The notes beneath the pieces are model-generated. The model was given only the letters and a program-made list of their open reading frames with translations, ran no database searches and was not told where the DNA came from. A program made the translations under genes and the position numbers. A stretch of DNA of 64,000 nt, taken from positions 1-64,000 of the forward strand of contig CALGNZ010000028.1 in the NCBI GenBank assembly GCA_937957915.1, written 5' to 3'. Shown here in pieces: positions 1 to 8,672 of this stretch; position 1 is the stretch's first letter, and every line of letters starts with the position of its first letter. The stretch comes from an uncultured Granulosicoccaceae bacterium. Its GTDB lineage: Bacteria > Pseudomonadota > Gammaproteobacteria > Granulosicoccales > Granulosicoccaceae.

Positions 1-6
1 CAGCCG

Positions 7-1104
7 GTGCGTTTTTTTGACAGTCGCGAAAAGTATCTGTTGTTCGTTACCACGACGAACGAAAAGTGGGCAATCGCACAGCGTATCAACGAAGAGCTTG
101 ATCGCTTAAAGCCCGAGCCACCGGCGCTGCGCATGTTTGATGCGGGGATGGGTGATGCCAATGTGTTGTCGCACGTGCTGAGAGCCGCGCACGATCGCTT
201 TCCGGAAATTCCTTTTTTGGTTGCAGCCAAAGAGATTAGCATGGAGGACGTTCGGTTGGGGCTGGAAAAGATGGCCGATCGATTTGCCGAGCATCCGCAG
301 ATGGTGCTGGTCATCACCAACATGCGTTACGTAGAAGCACCGCAGTTGTACCCTGCACGCGAGGCAGATAAGCCGAATCTAAAGCGGTGGGATATCGCGT
401 TGGAAGGTAAAACGTCGAAACACTTTGATATGCAGTTGCGAGATCTGACCGAAATTGTTCGTGAGGGCTGGCAGACTAAAGCGAGTGAGAAGACCGGCAA
501 TCCACTGTATGTAAACCCGTCAATGATTGTGCTCTATCGAGAGGATCAAAAATTTGCGCTCGACGCAGTCATTCCGGACCATGGCCCAATGCAGGATGGC
601 TATGATCTGGTGATATGTGCGCAACCGTACCGATCTCGACAGCCTGCTGAAATAAAGGCTCGATCCGTACTCGCACCGCTGGCGAAGTCGCTCAACAAGT
701 CTGGCAGAATGGTGGTAGTTCAGTCTACGGGCTACGATCCAGGCATGGAAATTATCCGTAAAATATGGCCGGACGAATCACCGTTTCCTACACCACGCCA
801 CGATATTATCGAAGCGCTGAAAAATGAGCTGGGGGCCGAGACCGGGCTGCACTGTAGTGCTTACTCTGATGAAGGTTCACTTTTTAAGTATGCGCTCCAT
901 TCCCTGCCCGAGGAGATGTCTCACATCGGTACATCATCGTTGCTGGCGGCGTGGAATGCTGCCGTTTATGTTGCACAAATGTCTGACAAGCAAGCCGATG
1001 AGGCGATGCTGGATAATCGTTACCTCGATGCGACCCGCGAGATACTCAACAGACATGGCGGGTTGTGGTTTCTGAACGAGTCATTTGTTGTACTGCACGA
1101 GTAA
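7..1104 (+). CDS. Class I SAM-dependent methyltransferase-like protein (5' end uncertain)
   Basis: The 365-residue product has a glycine-rich segment, DAGMGDANVL (residues 45-54), that resembles motif I of class I SAM-dependent methyltransferases. A later stretch around residues 200-245 (DLVICAQPYR, then SGRMVVVQSTG) resembles the beta-4/beta-5 region of the same fold. The substrate cannot be read from the sequence. A GTG start at position 7 is used because it is the first candidate in the window. The frame remains open to the window edge, so the true start may lie upstream and the gene may be truncated here. It is convergent with the HAD phosphatase gene that follows. I am fairly confident of the gene and only moderately of the fold. 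Confidence 0.75.
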   Translation: MRFFDSREKYLLFVTTTNEKWAIAQRINEELDRLKPEPPALRMFDAGMGDANVLSHVLRAAHDRFPEIPFLVAAKEISMEDVRLGLEKMADRFAEHPQMVLVITNMRYVEAPQLYPAREADKPNLKRWDIALEGKTSKHFDMQLRDLTEIVREGWQTKASEKTGNPLYVNPSMIVLYREDQKFALDAVIPDHGPMQDGYDLVICAQPYRSRQPAEIKARSVLAPLAKSLNKSGRMVVVQSTGYDPGMEIIRKIWPDESPFPTPRHDIIEALKNELGAETGLHCSAYSDEGSLFKYALHSLPEEMSHIGTSSLLAAWNAAVYVAQMSDKQADEAMLDNRYLDATREILNRHGGLWFLNESFVVLHE

Positions 1105-1131
1105 GGGCGCCATCACACGGTGGTCGGCCCT
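1104..1131. terminator. Hairpin between convergent genes, possible terminator
   Basis: Outer arms AGGGC/GCCCT and inner arms CCATC/GGTGG form a stem with a small bulge directly at the stop of the methyltransferase-like gene and before the end of the convergent HAD gene. There is no clear T-run, so termination is only a possibility. Confidence 0.3.
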
Positions 1132-1152
1132 GGCAGTGCACAACGCCGAATG

Positions 1153-1752
1153 TCAGGTGAGCAGTTCAGATAATGACCTGATAGCAATATCCGTTTTTTC
1201 AGGCCATAGAAACTCACCTTCCGGGCTGAAATGTACGGTGGTAACTGACGCATTGCGACCAGCGTCGAGGTCAAATACATAGTCTCCGACCATTACGGTC
1301 TCGGTGGGGTTCGCCTGCCAGTAGTTGATCAATTGCGTTATGCCCGCCGGGTCCGGTTTCGGCGCGCAGCTGTCACGACCAATGATGGTATCTGCCGTGA
1401 AGAACTGGCTCAATCCGGCGGCGGCAAGCGTGGCTGCTGCAATGTCCTCTGCATTGCGCGTCAAAATACCCAGACTGACCCCTCGCTGTTGCAGTGTTGT
1501 GAGAGTAGCTACGGCGTCAGGCTGCGGTGTTGACTGATGTGCAATGTCCATCTCAATAGCATGAAGCTGATGTCGGGTGTCTTGTGCTTTGTCTGGCGGC
1601 ATTGCAGCAATTGCCTCAAGAATCGGCGTTCCTGCCTCGATGTTTAGTGTTTCTCGAATGTCGTCAAAGTTATGTGCGGCCATGGTTAGTGTGCCGTCCA
1701 TGTCAAAAATCCAGTGTCGGTAACCGGACAATGTGTCTGAGGCTTTGGTCAT
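1153..1752 (-). CDS. HAD-superfamily phosphatase (Gph-like)
   Basis: This 199-residue soluble protein carries all the haloacid dehalogenase motifs: the nucleophile motif FDMDGTL (Asp17, Asp19), motif II ILTRN (Thr98), the motif III lysine in APKPDP (about Lys132), and the motif IV acidic pair in GDYVFD (Asp157 and Asp161). The size and helical cap between motifs I and II match the phosphoglycolate phosphatase / beta-phosphoglucomutase-like subfamily, which removes phosphate from small organic phosphates. The substrate cannot be assigned from sequence. It is transcribed opposite to both neighbours and appears monocistronic. Confidence 0.88.
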   Translation of the reverse strand: MTKASDTLSGYRHWIFDMDGTLTMAAHNFDDIRETLNIEAGTPILEAIAAMPPDKAQDTRHQLHAIEMDIAHQSTPQPDAVATLTTLQQRGVSLGILTRNAEDIAAATLAAAGLSQFFTADTIIGRDSCAPKPDPAGITQLINYWQANPTETVMVGDYVFDLDAGRNASVTTVHFSPEGEFLWPEKTDIAIRSLSELLT

Positions 1753-2107
1753 GCGCTAATCATGTTAGGTGGTTGGTAGTGGCTGCATGTGGATGATCGA
1801 GGCAGCGGGGAGATAGTATCTCACCTTCGCCGGCCGGGAGATACCGGTAGCCTGTGACTGCCATTTGCCTTGCGTAGTTGCCCTGTGTATATCTTGCGTG
1901 GGTGCCTTGCACGGGGCGAGTGGTCAGGGTCAATAAATAATCTGGCCCGGTGCATTGCAAAGCGCTGTCTGCACATTGGAATCCGCCAGGCCTGCCTCTG
2001 ACTTCAGCGTTTACCGTGTTTGAACTGAGGTTATCCAGATAGTCTACCGATCAGGAATTAGTTTCGGCTATAGTGTGGTTTTGTACTGACGAGGTTCACG
2101 GGCCTGC
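1753..2107. other. Divergent intergenic region
   Basis: This 355-base stretch separates the divergent HAD phosphatase and Gfo/Idh/MocA genes and must hold both promoters. A TATAGT hexamer at 2069-2074 could be a -10 element for the rightward gene, but no good -35 box is seen. No convincing gene or repeat was found. Confidence 0.4.
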
Positions 2108-3109
2108 ATGAGCATAAATGTTGGAATTATTGGGACCGGTCGCATAGCACATATGCAATTGGCGCCAGCGATGCAGCACATACGCGGCGCGCGCTTGTGG
2201 AGTGTGCTCAGCAGAGATTCGCAGCGCGCGGTGAATTTTGCCAATCAGCATGGTGCCATGGCACCTGTCAACGCCTATGACTCGCTGTCGGCATTTCTGG
2301 CAGACCCCAGCCTTGAGGCCGTTATCATTGCAACGCCTGACGCCCTTCATGCCCGCCAGGCGATTGCTGCGGCGCGAGCGGGTAAACATGTACTGCTTGA
2401 AAAACCGATGGCAACAACGCTGGCCGATGCTATTGCGGTCACGGATACCTGTCGCGAGGAACGCGTAAAGCTGGGCATTGCATACCATCTAAGATGGCAT
2501 GACGGGCACCGCAAGGTGGCTGACATGCTGCATCAGGGCCTGCTCGGCAAGCCGCGCTATGCGAGAGCAATCTGGACCTGGCAGGCAGAAGACAATAGCA
2601 ACTGGCGAGCCCACGGTGAACTGGGTCGCTGGTGGGGGCTGGCTGGTGTGGGTACCCATTGTATGGATCTGCTGCGCTGGATGCTGGTACCTGTCAGCGG
2701 CGAGGTTACACAATGTACCGGCACTGTCGATATGAGTCACTACGGCGGCCCGCACGATGAAACAGCCAGTGTGTCACTTCAGTTTGGCAACGCAGTCGTG
2801 GCTGATTTTACAACCTCTGTTATGTTTAGCACACCATCCCGATTTGAGTTGTATTGTGATGAGGCTACGGTCATCTGTGAAGGTACACTCGGGCCAACCG
2901 GCGGTGGCAGCATCACCATAAACAACGCGCCACTGGATTTCGACATGCTCAATCCCTACGTCGGTGAGATACAAAACTTCGTTGATGCGATAGAGGGGGT
3001 GGCGCGCATTGCTGTACCTGGCAGTGAAGGTCAGCGTAACGTTGAACTGTTGTTGCAGGCTGCTAAAAGCAGTGGTCACATGGCTGAATCGGAAGAGCCG
3101 GTTACTTAG
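2108..3109 (+). CDS. Gfo/Idh/MocA-family NAD(P)-dependent oxidoreductase
   Basis: The N-terminus has the Rossmann dinucleotide motif IIGTGRIAH (residues 7-15), followed by the family signature EKPMA around residues 98-102. This pattern defines the Gfo/Idh/MocA oxidoreductases, which oxidise or reduce sugars, inositols and related cyclic polyols with NAD(P). At 333 residues the length is typical, and the C-terminal half has the family's alpha/beta dimerisation fold pattern. The exact sugar is unknown. The convergent neighbour is a nucleoside hydrolase, so no pathway can be inferred from context. The ATG start is preceded by a long non-coding stretch, and no earlier in-frame start is needed. 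Confidence 0.9.
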   Translation: MSINVGIIGTGRIAHMQLAPAMQHIRGARLWSVLSRDSQRAVNFANQHGAMAPVNAYDSLSAFLADPSLEAVIIATPDALHARQAIAAARAGKHVLLEKPMATTLADAIAVTDTCREERVKLGIAYHLRWHDGHRKVADMLHQGLLGKPRYARAIWTWQAEDNSNWRAHGELGRWWGLAGVGTHCMDLLRWMLVPVSGEVTQCTGTVDMSHYGGPHDETASVSLQFGNAVVADFTTSVMFSTPSRFELYCDEATVICEGTLGPTGGGSITINNAPLDFDMLNPYVGEIQNFVDAIEGVARIAVPGSEGQRNVELLLQAAKSSGHMAESEEPVT

Positions 3110-3161
3110 AAACCAATAGCGCGCAGGGTGGTTAAGGACTTACGCCGTAGTTGAGTAATGG

Positions 3162-4094
3162 TTATCTATGGTTTGCGGTGAGTATGTCGGTATAGTCTTC
3201 GAGTATTTTTTCACTGTCCACATCCGTTGCGATTTGCTTTATTGCCTGAGTCGATGATGCTGTGTTTTGCGTCAGTAAAGTGCGACCTGTCTGCTCGCCG
3301 TCAGTGATCACATCAAGCTCGCCGGATTCAAGCGTGAACCACTCCGGATGTGTTACATAGGCAAGTGCCAGATGATCGTGCGGGCAACAGCCATTGATGC
3401 TGTCGCGGCTGTTGTAGAACTCTATATAAAATTCTGCGGCATTGCGTAAAAAAGTACCCGGCACTGGTTTTTCGGCTGCAATATGATCAAGATACTCTCT
3501 GCTGAATGTGATCTGTCTGGTGACATCAAGCCCGTGCACGATTAACGGCCAGTCAGCGTTAAACACCAGTTTTGCCGCGTGTGGATCATTCCAGATATTT
3601 GCTTCTGCATAGGGGCTGACATTGCCTTCGCGGTGGAATGTGCCACCCATTATCACAACACTGGCAACCTTCTGTGTTATGCCGGGTGACAGTTCTAAAG
3701 CCAGTGCGATGTTGGTCAGTGGGCCCACTGCAACCAGGGTAATTTCACCAGGGTTTTCGTCGATCAGCTTGACGATCAGTTCGGCCGCTGACAATGATTC
3801 CGGTGTACGGCTCGCCTCAGGCAGGGTGACATTGCCGAAGCCATTACTGCCGTGAACAAAATCTGCCACGGGATGCGGGGTTATGGTTAACGGTTGTGAG
3901 GCTCCGGTGGCGACAAGGGCAGAGCTGTCGCATAACTCGCACAAACGCAATGCGTTGTCAGTGGCCAGTGAGGTCGCGACATTGCCGTAAACACAGGTCA
4001 ATGCCAGCACCTGTAGTTGCGGATGAGACAGCGCATAGCAGATGGCCAGGGCGTCGTCGATGCCGGGGTCTGTATCGATGATTATTTTTTTCAT
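3162..4094 (-). CDS. Nucleoside hydrolase (IunH/RihA-type)
   Basis: The protein opens with IIIDTDPGIDDALA, the calcium-binding DxDxxxDD signature of inosine-uridine nucleoside N-ribohydrolases (Asp7, Asp9, Asp13, Asp14). Further family features are a VAVGPLTNIALAL segment near residue 120 and the NIWNDPHAA region, which contributes to the active site. These enzymes cleave ribonucleosides into base and ribose for salvage. The 310-residue length is standard. Purine or pyrimidine preference cannot be settled by eye. No transporter or kinase for the products lies next to it; a NUDIX hydrolase lies upstream on the same strand with an 84-bp gap. Confidence 0.93.
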   Translation of the reverse strand: MKKIIIDTDPGIDDALAICYALSHPQLQVLALTCVYGNVATSLATDNALRLCELCDSSALVATGASQPLTITPHPVADFVHGSNGFGNVTLPEASRTPESLSAAELIVKLIDENPGEITLVAVGPLTNIALALELSPGITQKVASVVIMGGTFHREGNVSPYAEANIWNDPHAAKLVFNADWPLIVHGLDVTRQITFSREYLDHIAAEKPVPGTFLRNAAEFYIEFYNSRDSINGCCPHDHLALAYVTHPEWFTLESGELDVITDGEQTGRTLLTQNTASSTQAIKQIATDVDSEKILEDYTDILTANHR

Positions 4095-4178
4095 GCTTCA
4101 GGGGAGCCTGGTTGTTCTGCTAATGGTGCGTGCATTGAATCTGTTATACCGCTAAACGTAACCGCAATACCTGACGTT

Positions 4179-4742
4179 TTACAAGTGGTATTCACCTGTT
4201 TGCATGCCGACATGCAGGCGCAGCAATGCTGCGGCAGACATGCAATCGGTGATTTCATTTTTAATTGTCATGTCGATTGCTTTGTGCAACGGAACACGTT
4301 TAATGATGAGTTCTTCGGTGTCTTCGTGCTCGGTTTCTCCCTGTTCGAGTTCGGTAGCAAGATAAATGATGCCGACTTCGTCGGTAACAGAGTTTGATGG
4401 ATGCACCTTCATCAGAGTCTGCCAGTTACTGGCAGTCAGTCCGGTCTCCTCACGCAGTTCTCTGGCCGCACCTTGCATCGGGTCGTCGCCGAGCGGGGAT
4501 CCGCCCATGGGTATTTCCCAGGAGTATTCGTTCAGTGCGTAGCGAAACTGACCAACCAGCCAGGTGTGCTGTTCATGGTCCACAGGTATCACACCGATTG
4601 CCAGATTTTTAAAATGCACCACACCATAGATACCCTCTCCGCCTGACGGGTTGATTACATCGTCTTCGTGAACGCTGATCCAAGGGTTATCATAGATCGG
4701 CTTATGGGTAACCGTTTTCCAGGGATTGTCGTATTTGCTCAT
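4179..4742 (-). CDS. NUDIX hydrolase (ADP-ribose pyrophosphatase-like)
   Basis: From the chosen ATG at 4742 the product is 187 residues. The Nudix box runs from about residue 81 to 102 and contains RELREETGL. At the first conserved Glu position of the box an Asp is found. The fold and spacing (a YSWEIPMGG strand just before the box) match the ADP-ribose / nucleotide-sugar branch (NudF/NudK-like). An in-frame reading extends 60 codons further upstream, but it lacks the family pattern and would start far ahead of the conserved domain, so the internal ATG is preferred. Its partner or substrate is not evident from context; the nucleoside hydrolase gene is downstream on the same strand. Confidence 0.85.
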   Translation of the reverse strand: MSKYDNPWKTVTHKPIYDNPWISVHEDDVINPSGGEGIYGVVHFKNLAIGVIPVDHEQHTWLVGQFRYALNEYSWEIPMGGSPLGDDPMQGAARELREETGLTASNWQTLMKVHPSNSVTDEVGIIYLATELEQGETEHEDTEELIIKRVPLHKAIDMTIKNEITDCMSAAALLRLHVGMQTGEYHL

Positions 4743-4941
4743 CGATGCGTGTCGCCCAAAAATAAACCAGACAGTATACAAGATCGTGGTTTGAAAATTT
4801 GGCCTGCGGTATGTATCTGCAGATAAAATGCGGAAAGTGGACGACATTGTTGTACAGTAAAGAGCGCTTGGAACGTCTGTCTCTGTCTCGTCAACGCGGT
4901 AATTCCCCTTAATTGAATTCAATAACCTGGATTAACATTGT

Positions 4942-6114
4942 ATGAAGCTTAGTGGATTCGGCTTGTACTGTGGCCTGCTGCTGAGTGTTAATGCATTCTC
5001 GATCGACATTCTATTGCCGTCGTTCGCGGCAATTGAGTCTGAGCTTAACGCCACACTGCAACAAGTGCAGTGGATAGTGCCTGTTTATATGCTGGCGGCC
5101 GGGCTGGGCAACCCGTTGTTCGGGTTGTGGTCTGATCGGGCCGGGCGCAAGCCTGTACTGATTGGTGGCTTGCTTCTGTTCTGTGTCGGTTCGCTGTTGT
5201 GTGCCTACGCAACAACTATTGCAGCGCTTTTAACCGGGCGTTTTCTGCAGGGTTTTGCCGCAGCCTCCGCAATGGTGATTTGTCGCGCAATGATGAGAGA
5301 TCGGTTCAGTGGTGTCTCCCTTGCACAGAATATGGCCATTGCAAGTATGTTTTTCGCTCTTGGGCCAATGATAGCGCCGCTCGTGGGTTATCTGGTCTAT
5401 TCCTGGCTTGGATGGCGGGCAGTGTTCGGGGCGCTTGTGCTGTTTGGTGCAACCATGTTAGCAGCAACGGTGATGCAAAAAGAGACACTGGATGAATCCA
5501 GTCGCAAGCATGGTTTGAATAGTGTGGCTACAGATATGCTTGCTATTTATCAGAATTCGCAGTCTCGCCATTTTATTGTGCTGTCCTGTTTTTGCACGGC
5601 CATGATTTTCACCTTTCTTTCGCATGCTCCGCATTTCTATATTAACAACCTGGGTGCAACTGAAGGGCAGTTCTCACTGCTGTTTGCGGTGTTATCCATA
5701 GGAATTATTGCCGGTCAGCTGCTGAATCATCGGCTAATTAAGAGTCTGGGTGCGGTGGTAACTGCTTACCGGGCCGCGCTGATGGTGTTCATTGTTACGC
5801 TGTGCCTGTTGGCTTTTATTGCCACCGGTGCTATCAGTCTAATACTATTTTCAGTATTGATGCTGGTGTTTAATTTTTTCTATCTGGTGGTTTTTTCGAA
5901 TTTTCTAAGCCTGTGTATGGATCCGCATGGCACACGTGCCGGTACTGCATCCGCGATGTACGGATTTAGCAGCTTTGTGGGTGGGGCAGTTCTGTCTATG
6001 GTCATCGGGTTCGCCGCAGACGGAGATATTTTGCGATGGGCATTCTGTTTTATGGTACTCGCCCTCACCATAGCGATGGGGGCGAGACACTGGGCTGTTA
6101 ATCAGCAGGGGTGA
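4942..6114 (+). CDS. MFS drug exporter, Bcr/CflA-like
   Basis: A 390-residue hydrophobic protein with about 12 predicted membrane segments. The start SIDILLPSFAAIESEL, the loop GLWSDRAGRKPVLIGG (major facilitator motif A between TM2 and TM3) and the GRFLQGFAAA segment in TM4 are typical of the Bcr/CflA drug:proton antiporter family, which exports compounds such as bicyclomycin or chloramphenicol. Substrate specificity cannot be read. It is divergent from the NUDIX gene and convergent with the polysaccharide-lyase-like gene, so it is probably transcribed alone. Confidence 0.87.
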   Translation: MKLSGFGLYCGLLLSVNAFSIDILLPSFAAIESELNATLQQVQWIVPVYMLAAGLGNPLFGLWSDRAGRKPVLIGGLLLFCVGSLLCAYATTIAALLTGRFLQGFAAASAMVICRAMMRDRFSGVSLAQNMAIASMFFALGPMIAPLVGYLVYSWLGWRAVFGALVLFGATMLAATVMQKETLDESSRKHGLNSVATDMLAIYQNSQSRHFIVLSCFCTAMIFTFLSHAPHFYINNLGATEGQFSLLFAVLSIGIIAGQLLNHRLIKSLGAVVTAYRAALMVFIVTLCLLAFIATGAISLILFSVLMLVFNFFYLVVFSNFLSLCMDPHGTRAGTASAMYGFSSFVGGAVLSMVIGFAADGDILRWAFCFMVLALTIAMGARHWAVNQQG

Positions 6115-6129
6115 GTTGTGAGTCTGTGG

Positions 6130-7533
6130 TCACTCTGCTTTTTCAGTTGATATAACGAAATTATCGAAGTAGAGGATCTGGTCAGTCTTTGGCGCCCACG
6201 AAGGATCGTTGCCGCCGAAGAAAGTACTGAAATAGAACAGGTTGATGCCAACTGACTCTGTCTTTCTGTACTCCAGTTGTGTGTTGCTTAGTACTTTAGT
6301 TCCATCGAGCCATGCTTCGAGAATACCGTCACGCGCGCCTACTGTGTTTAATACAACCCTGTGCTCGACTCGGTGCCACTTGCCTCTTTGCGCGCGCACG
6401 TTCCACAGCAGGCTGTCGGCCCAGAAATTCTGTTGCCCGGCGTGGTAGGTATAGTTTTCTAAAGCGCCGTCGACGCGCCACATGCTGCGTGCGCTCCATC
6501 CGTCGAAGCCATTTGGTTTTCCGCCACCGGTATTGCAGCCCTCGGTTAATGCACTTTCAGAATTTGCGCCACACAAGCCGGGCAGCTTGCCGCCCAAAAC
6601 GAAATCAAAATTATCAGCAAACTTGATGTCATAGGACAGATACAGCTCATCATACGTTTTAGGTAATTCCATGCCGAACTGTACGTCCGAGAGGAATGCG
6701 CTGGCACCGTTGGAGCCATAGGCACCAGCCGGGAAAGTTACCTGCATTACCTGTCCATGGGTACTGTCAGATGCTATTTGCACACGACCCTGGTCAAAAC
6801 CCAAATGCCAGAATGGTTTGTTCCAGGCATCGTTTAGTTGATCTGACTGATACAGGCCGGCTTGTGCATTTTCAAAGTTCTGGCTATAAACGACGGGCGT
6901 GTCGGGAGTTTCCTTTTCAGGCTCGGGATCTGCCGGTGTATTTGGTTCATCTCCCTCGGCGTCGTCATCGGATGCGTCTTCATTTTCTTGTTCGGCATCA
7001 ACGACAATGCAACTTCCGCTGTTTTCCCAGCCCCAGCCATCGCCATCGGGATCAGAGTTTGGAAGTACGCAGACTGGCTTTGAGTATTGCGGTTTATTAT
7101 CCGCTATCGGATCTGATTCATCTTTTGGGTTCGTGTCTGAACCGGGATCATCATTCGTATTTTCCGGGTCAGATCCATCGTCGTCTTCGTCGACCTGGTC
7201 ATCGTCTGCAACGACGTAGCATGATCGTTGATTCTCCCAGCCCCATCCGTCACCGTCAGGATCTGCGTTAGCGCCGGTGCAAACCGGATGTCTGTTTTTA
7301 TAGGCTGGAGTGTCTGGAGTGTCTGGTGTGTTTTCGGCGTCATCCGACGGGTCAGTGATCTCTGTTGTAGAAGTTACAATGCAACTTCGATGGTTCTCCC
7401 ATCCCCAGCCATCACCGTCGCTGTCGAATATCGCTGATGAACATACCGGTGTTGCAGCCTGGCTTGCGCCAACTGCCAGTAATGCCATCGTGGAATAGGT
7501 GTACATCCAGACAGGTTTTATTATAAACGTCAT
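6130..7533 (-). CDS. Secreted PL14-like protein with three CBM10-like calcium modules
   Basis: The 467-residue protein starts with a hydrophobic export signal ending near VGASQA (residue 26). Three short modules follow at about residues 29-54, 83-108 and 153-178. Each has a Cys, a D(S/P)DGDGWGWEN core and a closing SC, which combines the GWGWEN..SC signature of carbohydrate-binding module family 10 with a DxDGDG calcium-type loop. Linkers rich in Asp, Glu, Pro and Thr separate them. Residues 218-463 match the polysaccharide lyase family 14 beta-jelly-roll pattern, including GGKLPGL and SARSMWR. A role in binding or cleaving an acidic polysaccharide such as alginate or glucuronan is inferred. 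In the 5' leader, AGCCTG/CAGGCT arms (7545-7572) could form a hairpin. No strong ribosome site is visible; a start at codon 16 is an alternative. Confidence 0.85.
   Translation of the reverse strand: MTFIIKPVWMYTYSTMALLAVGASQAATPVCSSAIFDSDGDGWGWENHRSCIVTSTTEITDPSDDAENTPDTPDTPAYKNRHPVCTGANADPDGDGWGWENQRSCYVVADDDQVDEDDDGSDPENTNDDPGSDTNPKDESDPIADNKPQYSKPVCVLPNSDPDGDGWGWENSGSCIVVDAEQENEDASDDDAEGDEPNTPADPEPEKETPDTPVVYSQNFENAQAGLYQSDQLNDAWNKPFWHLGFDQGRVQIASDSTHGQVMQVTFPAGAYGSNGASAFLSDVQFGMELPKTYDELYLSYDIKFADNFDFVLGGKLPGLCGANSESALTEGCNTGGGKPNGFDGWSARSMWRVDGALENYTYHAGQQNFWADSLLWNVRAQRGKWHRVEHRVVLNTVGARDGILEAWLDGTKVLSNTQLEYRKTESVGINLFYFSTFFGGNDPSWAPKTDQILYFDNFVISTEKAE
7000..7449 (-). repeat. Three CBM10-like modules with acidic linkers
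   Basis: Three copies of a roughly 26-residue module (Cys pairs at residues 31/51, 85/105 and 155/175 of the encoded protein) share the core DGDGWGWEN. They are joined by linkers of about 28 and 44 residues made mostly of D, E, N, P, S and T. The spacing is irregular, so this is a modular array and not a recent tandem duplication. Confidence 0.8.
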
Positions 7534-7967
7534 TTTTTTGTTTTAGCCTGACTGCGTAGTGCGAGCCAGGCTGTAGTGCCCGAAGTTGAAGAATCCATAG
7601 GCTACATAATTAAAACAAAGGATAAATGATTGTTGCTGCGGAGTAATCGACCCAACAACCAGTTCGCTCCAAAGACCAGCTTATTTGTAATGAAAACGAG
7701 TCCGTGGAACACGCAGTTTTTTGTATCGGTAATAGCGTGTGAGTGGCGTTGTAGAAATAAAGTTTGTGATTTGGTTGATGATTTGTAATTGCCGCTCAGA
7801 GTTGAATAACGCTGTCGACAGATCAGGTGTGTGTTGTGGTGAGGGCTTGGACAAGTTTGATCAGGGTCTATGACGGGTTTGTATAAATTGGCTTCTGAAT
7901 AATAGATAGAAATTGATCAGGCTGAGACTCGAACCGTCTCAGCGGCCACATAGTTCTGTCGTTCGCG
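7534..7967. other. AT-rich intergenic region upstream of the PL14-like gene
   Basis: This 434-base region lies between two leftward genes and must contain the promoter of the PL14-like gene. It is AT-rich. Apart from a leader inverted repeat near 7545-7572 and the hairpin at 7921-7943 I see no gene or RNA. Confidence 0.4.
7921..7943 (-). terminator. Hairpin after the nitroreductase gene
   Basis: Perfect 8-bp arms GCTGAGAC/GTCTCAGC with a 7-base loop lie 25 bases past the nitroreductase stop. On the minus strand the stem is followed by CTGATCAATTTC, a weak T tract. It may act as the terminator of the nitroreductase gene. Confidence 0.45.
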
Positions 7968-8555
7968 CTACTGCCAATAGCTTACGATTTCTGATTCGTC
8001 GGGTCTTTTTCTTTCGTTGGGCGCTTCAGCCTTACCGCCTATATGGATGAAGCCGGCAACCAGATCATGTTCCGGGTTTCCACCCAGTGCCTTGATTATT
8101 GTTGGATCGTAGGCCAGCCATTCAGTAATCCATTGTGCGGCGAAATCGAGAGACTGTGCGGCGATCAGTAGGTGGCTGCAAACTGCACCTGCGGACAGTT
8201 GCTGTTCCCAGATCGGAATCTTGTGGGGAACTAAAGGTTTGGATAGTACCGCTATCACTATTCCTCCACGGAGCAATCTTGCCAGTTCCAGCTCACGTAG
8301 AGTATCTGTCATTTCTTCGTTTGATTTTGCAGCGTTTGCCTCTGCCGCAGGCAGCACCACCTGCTCTGAGAACTTTTGGCGCGTATCGCCCTTTAGAACG
8401 ATGATGCGCCAGGGTTGAACATTGGAGTGGTCGGGTACCCGCAGTCCGCATCTGATGATATTAGCAACCTGATCGTCAGATGGTTCCACCGGCAGCATTT
8501 TCTTGGCAACAACTGAGCGACGCGATTGCAGGAAATTGATTACTTCTGAAGACAT
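7968..8555 (-). CDS. Nitroreductase-family flavoprotein (YdjA-like)
   Basis: The 195-residue protein starts with FLQSRRSV, the FMN-phosphate-binding SRRS/RRS motif of the nitroreductase family, followed by PDHSNVQPWRIIVL (residues about 41-54), in which the PxxxNxQPW element contacts the flavin. A GGxA-like C-terminal strand (FIHIGGKAEAP) closes the fold. Such enzymes use FMN and NAD(P)H to reduce nitro compounds, quinones or enones; the small size fits the YdjA/TdsD-like branch. The physiological substrate is unknown. It is divergent from a NUDIX gene, with about 115 bases between them. Confidence 0.9.
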   Translation of the reverse strand: MSSEVINFLQSRRSVVAKKMLPVEPSDDQVANIIRCGLRVPDHSNVQPWRIIVLKGDTRQKFSEQVVLPAAEANAAKSNEEMTDTLRELELARLLRGGIVIAVLSKPLVPHKIPIWEQQLSAGAVCSHLLIAAQSLDFAAQWITEWLAYDPTIIKALGGNPEHDLVAGFIHIGGKAEAPNERKRPDESEIVSYWQ

Positions 8556-8672
8556 GGTTGTTTCCGGTGGAATGGTAGAGTGCCATTATGACCAGTGGTC
8601 AAAAGACACTCAAGCCGCGTATACAGGTATGAGATAATTTGCGTCACTCATTATCGAACGCGAGCGGATGTG

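Noticed and set aside
6696..7271. Long open frame opposite the PL14-like gene
   Set aside because: It is the antisense of the CBM10-like modules and acidic linkers. Low-complexity sequence opens frames on both strands, and no start site or family pattern is present.
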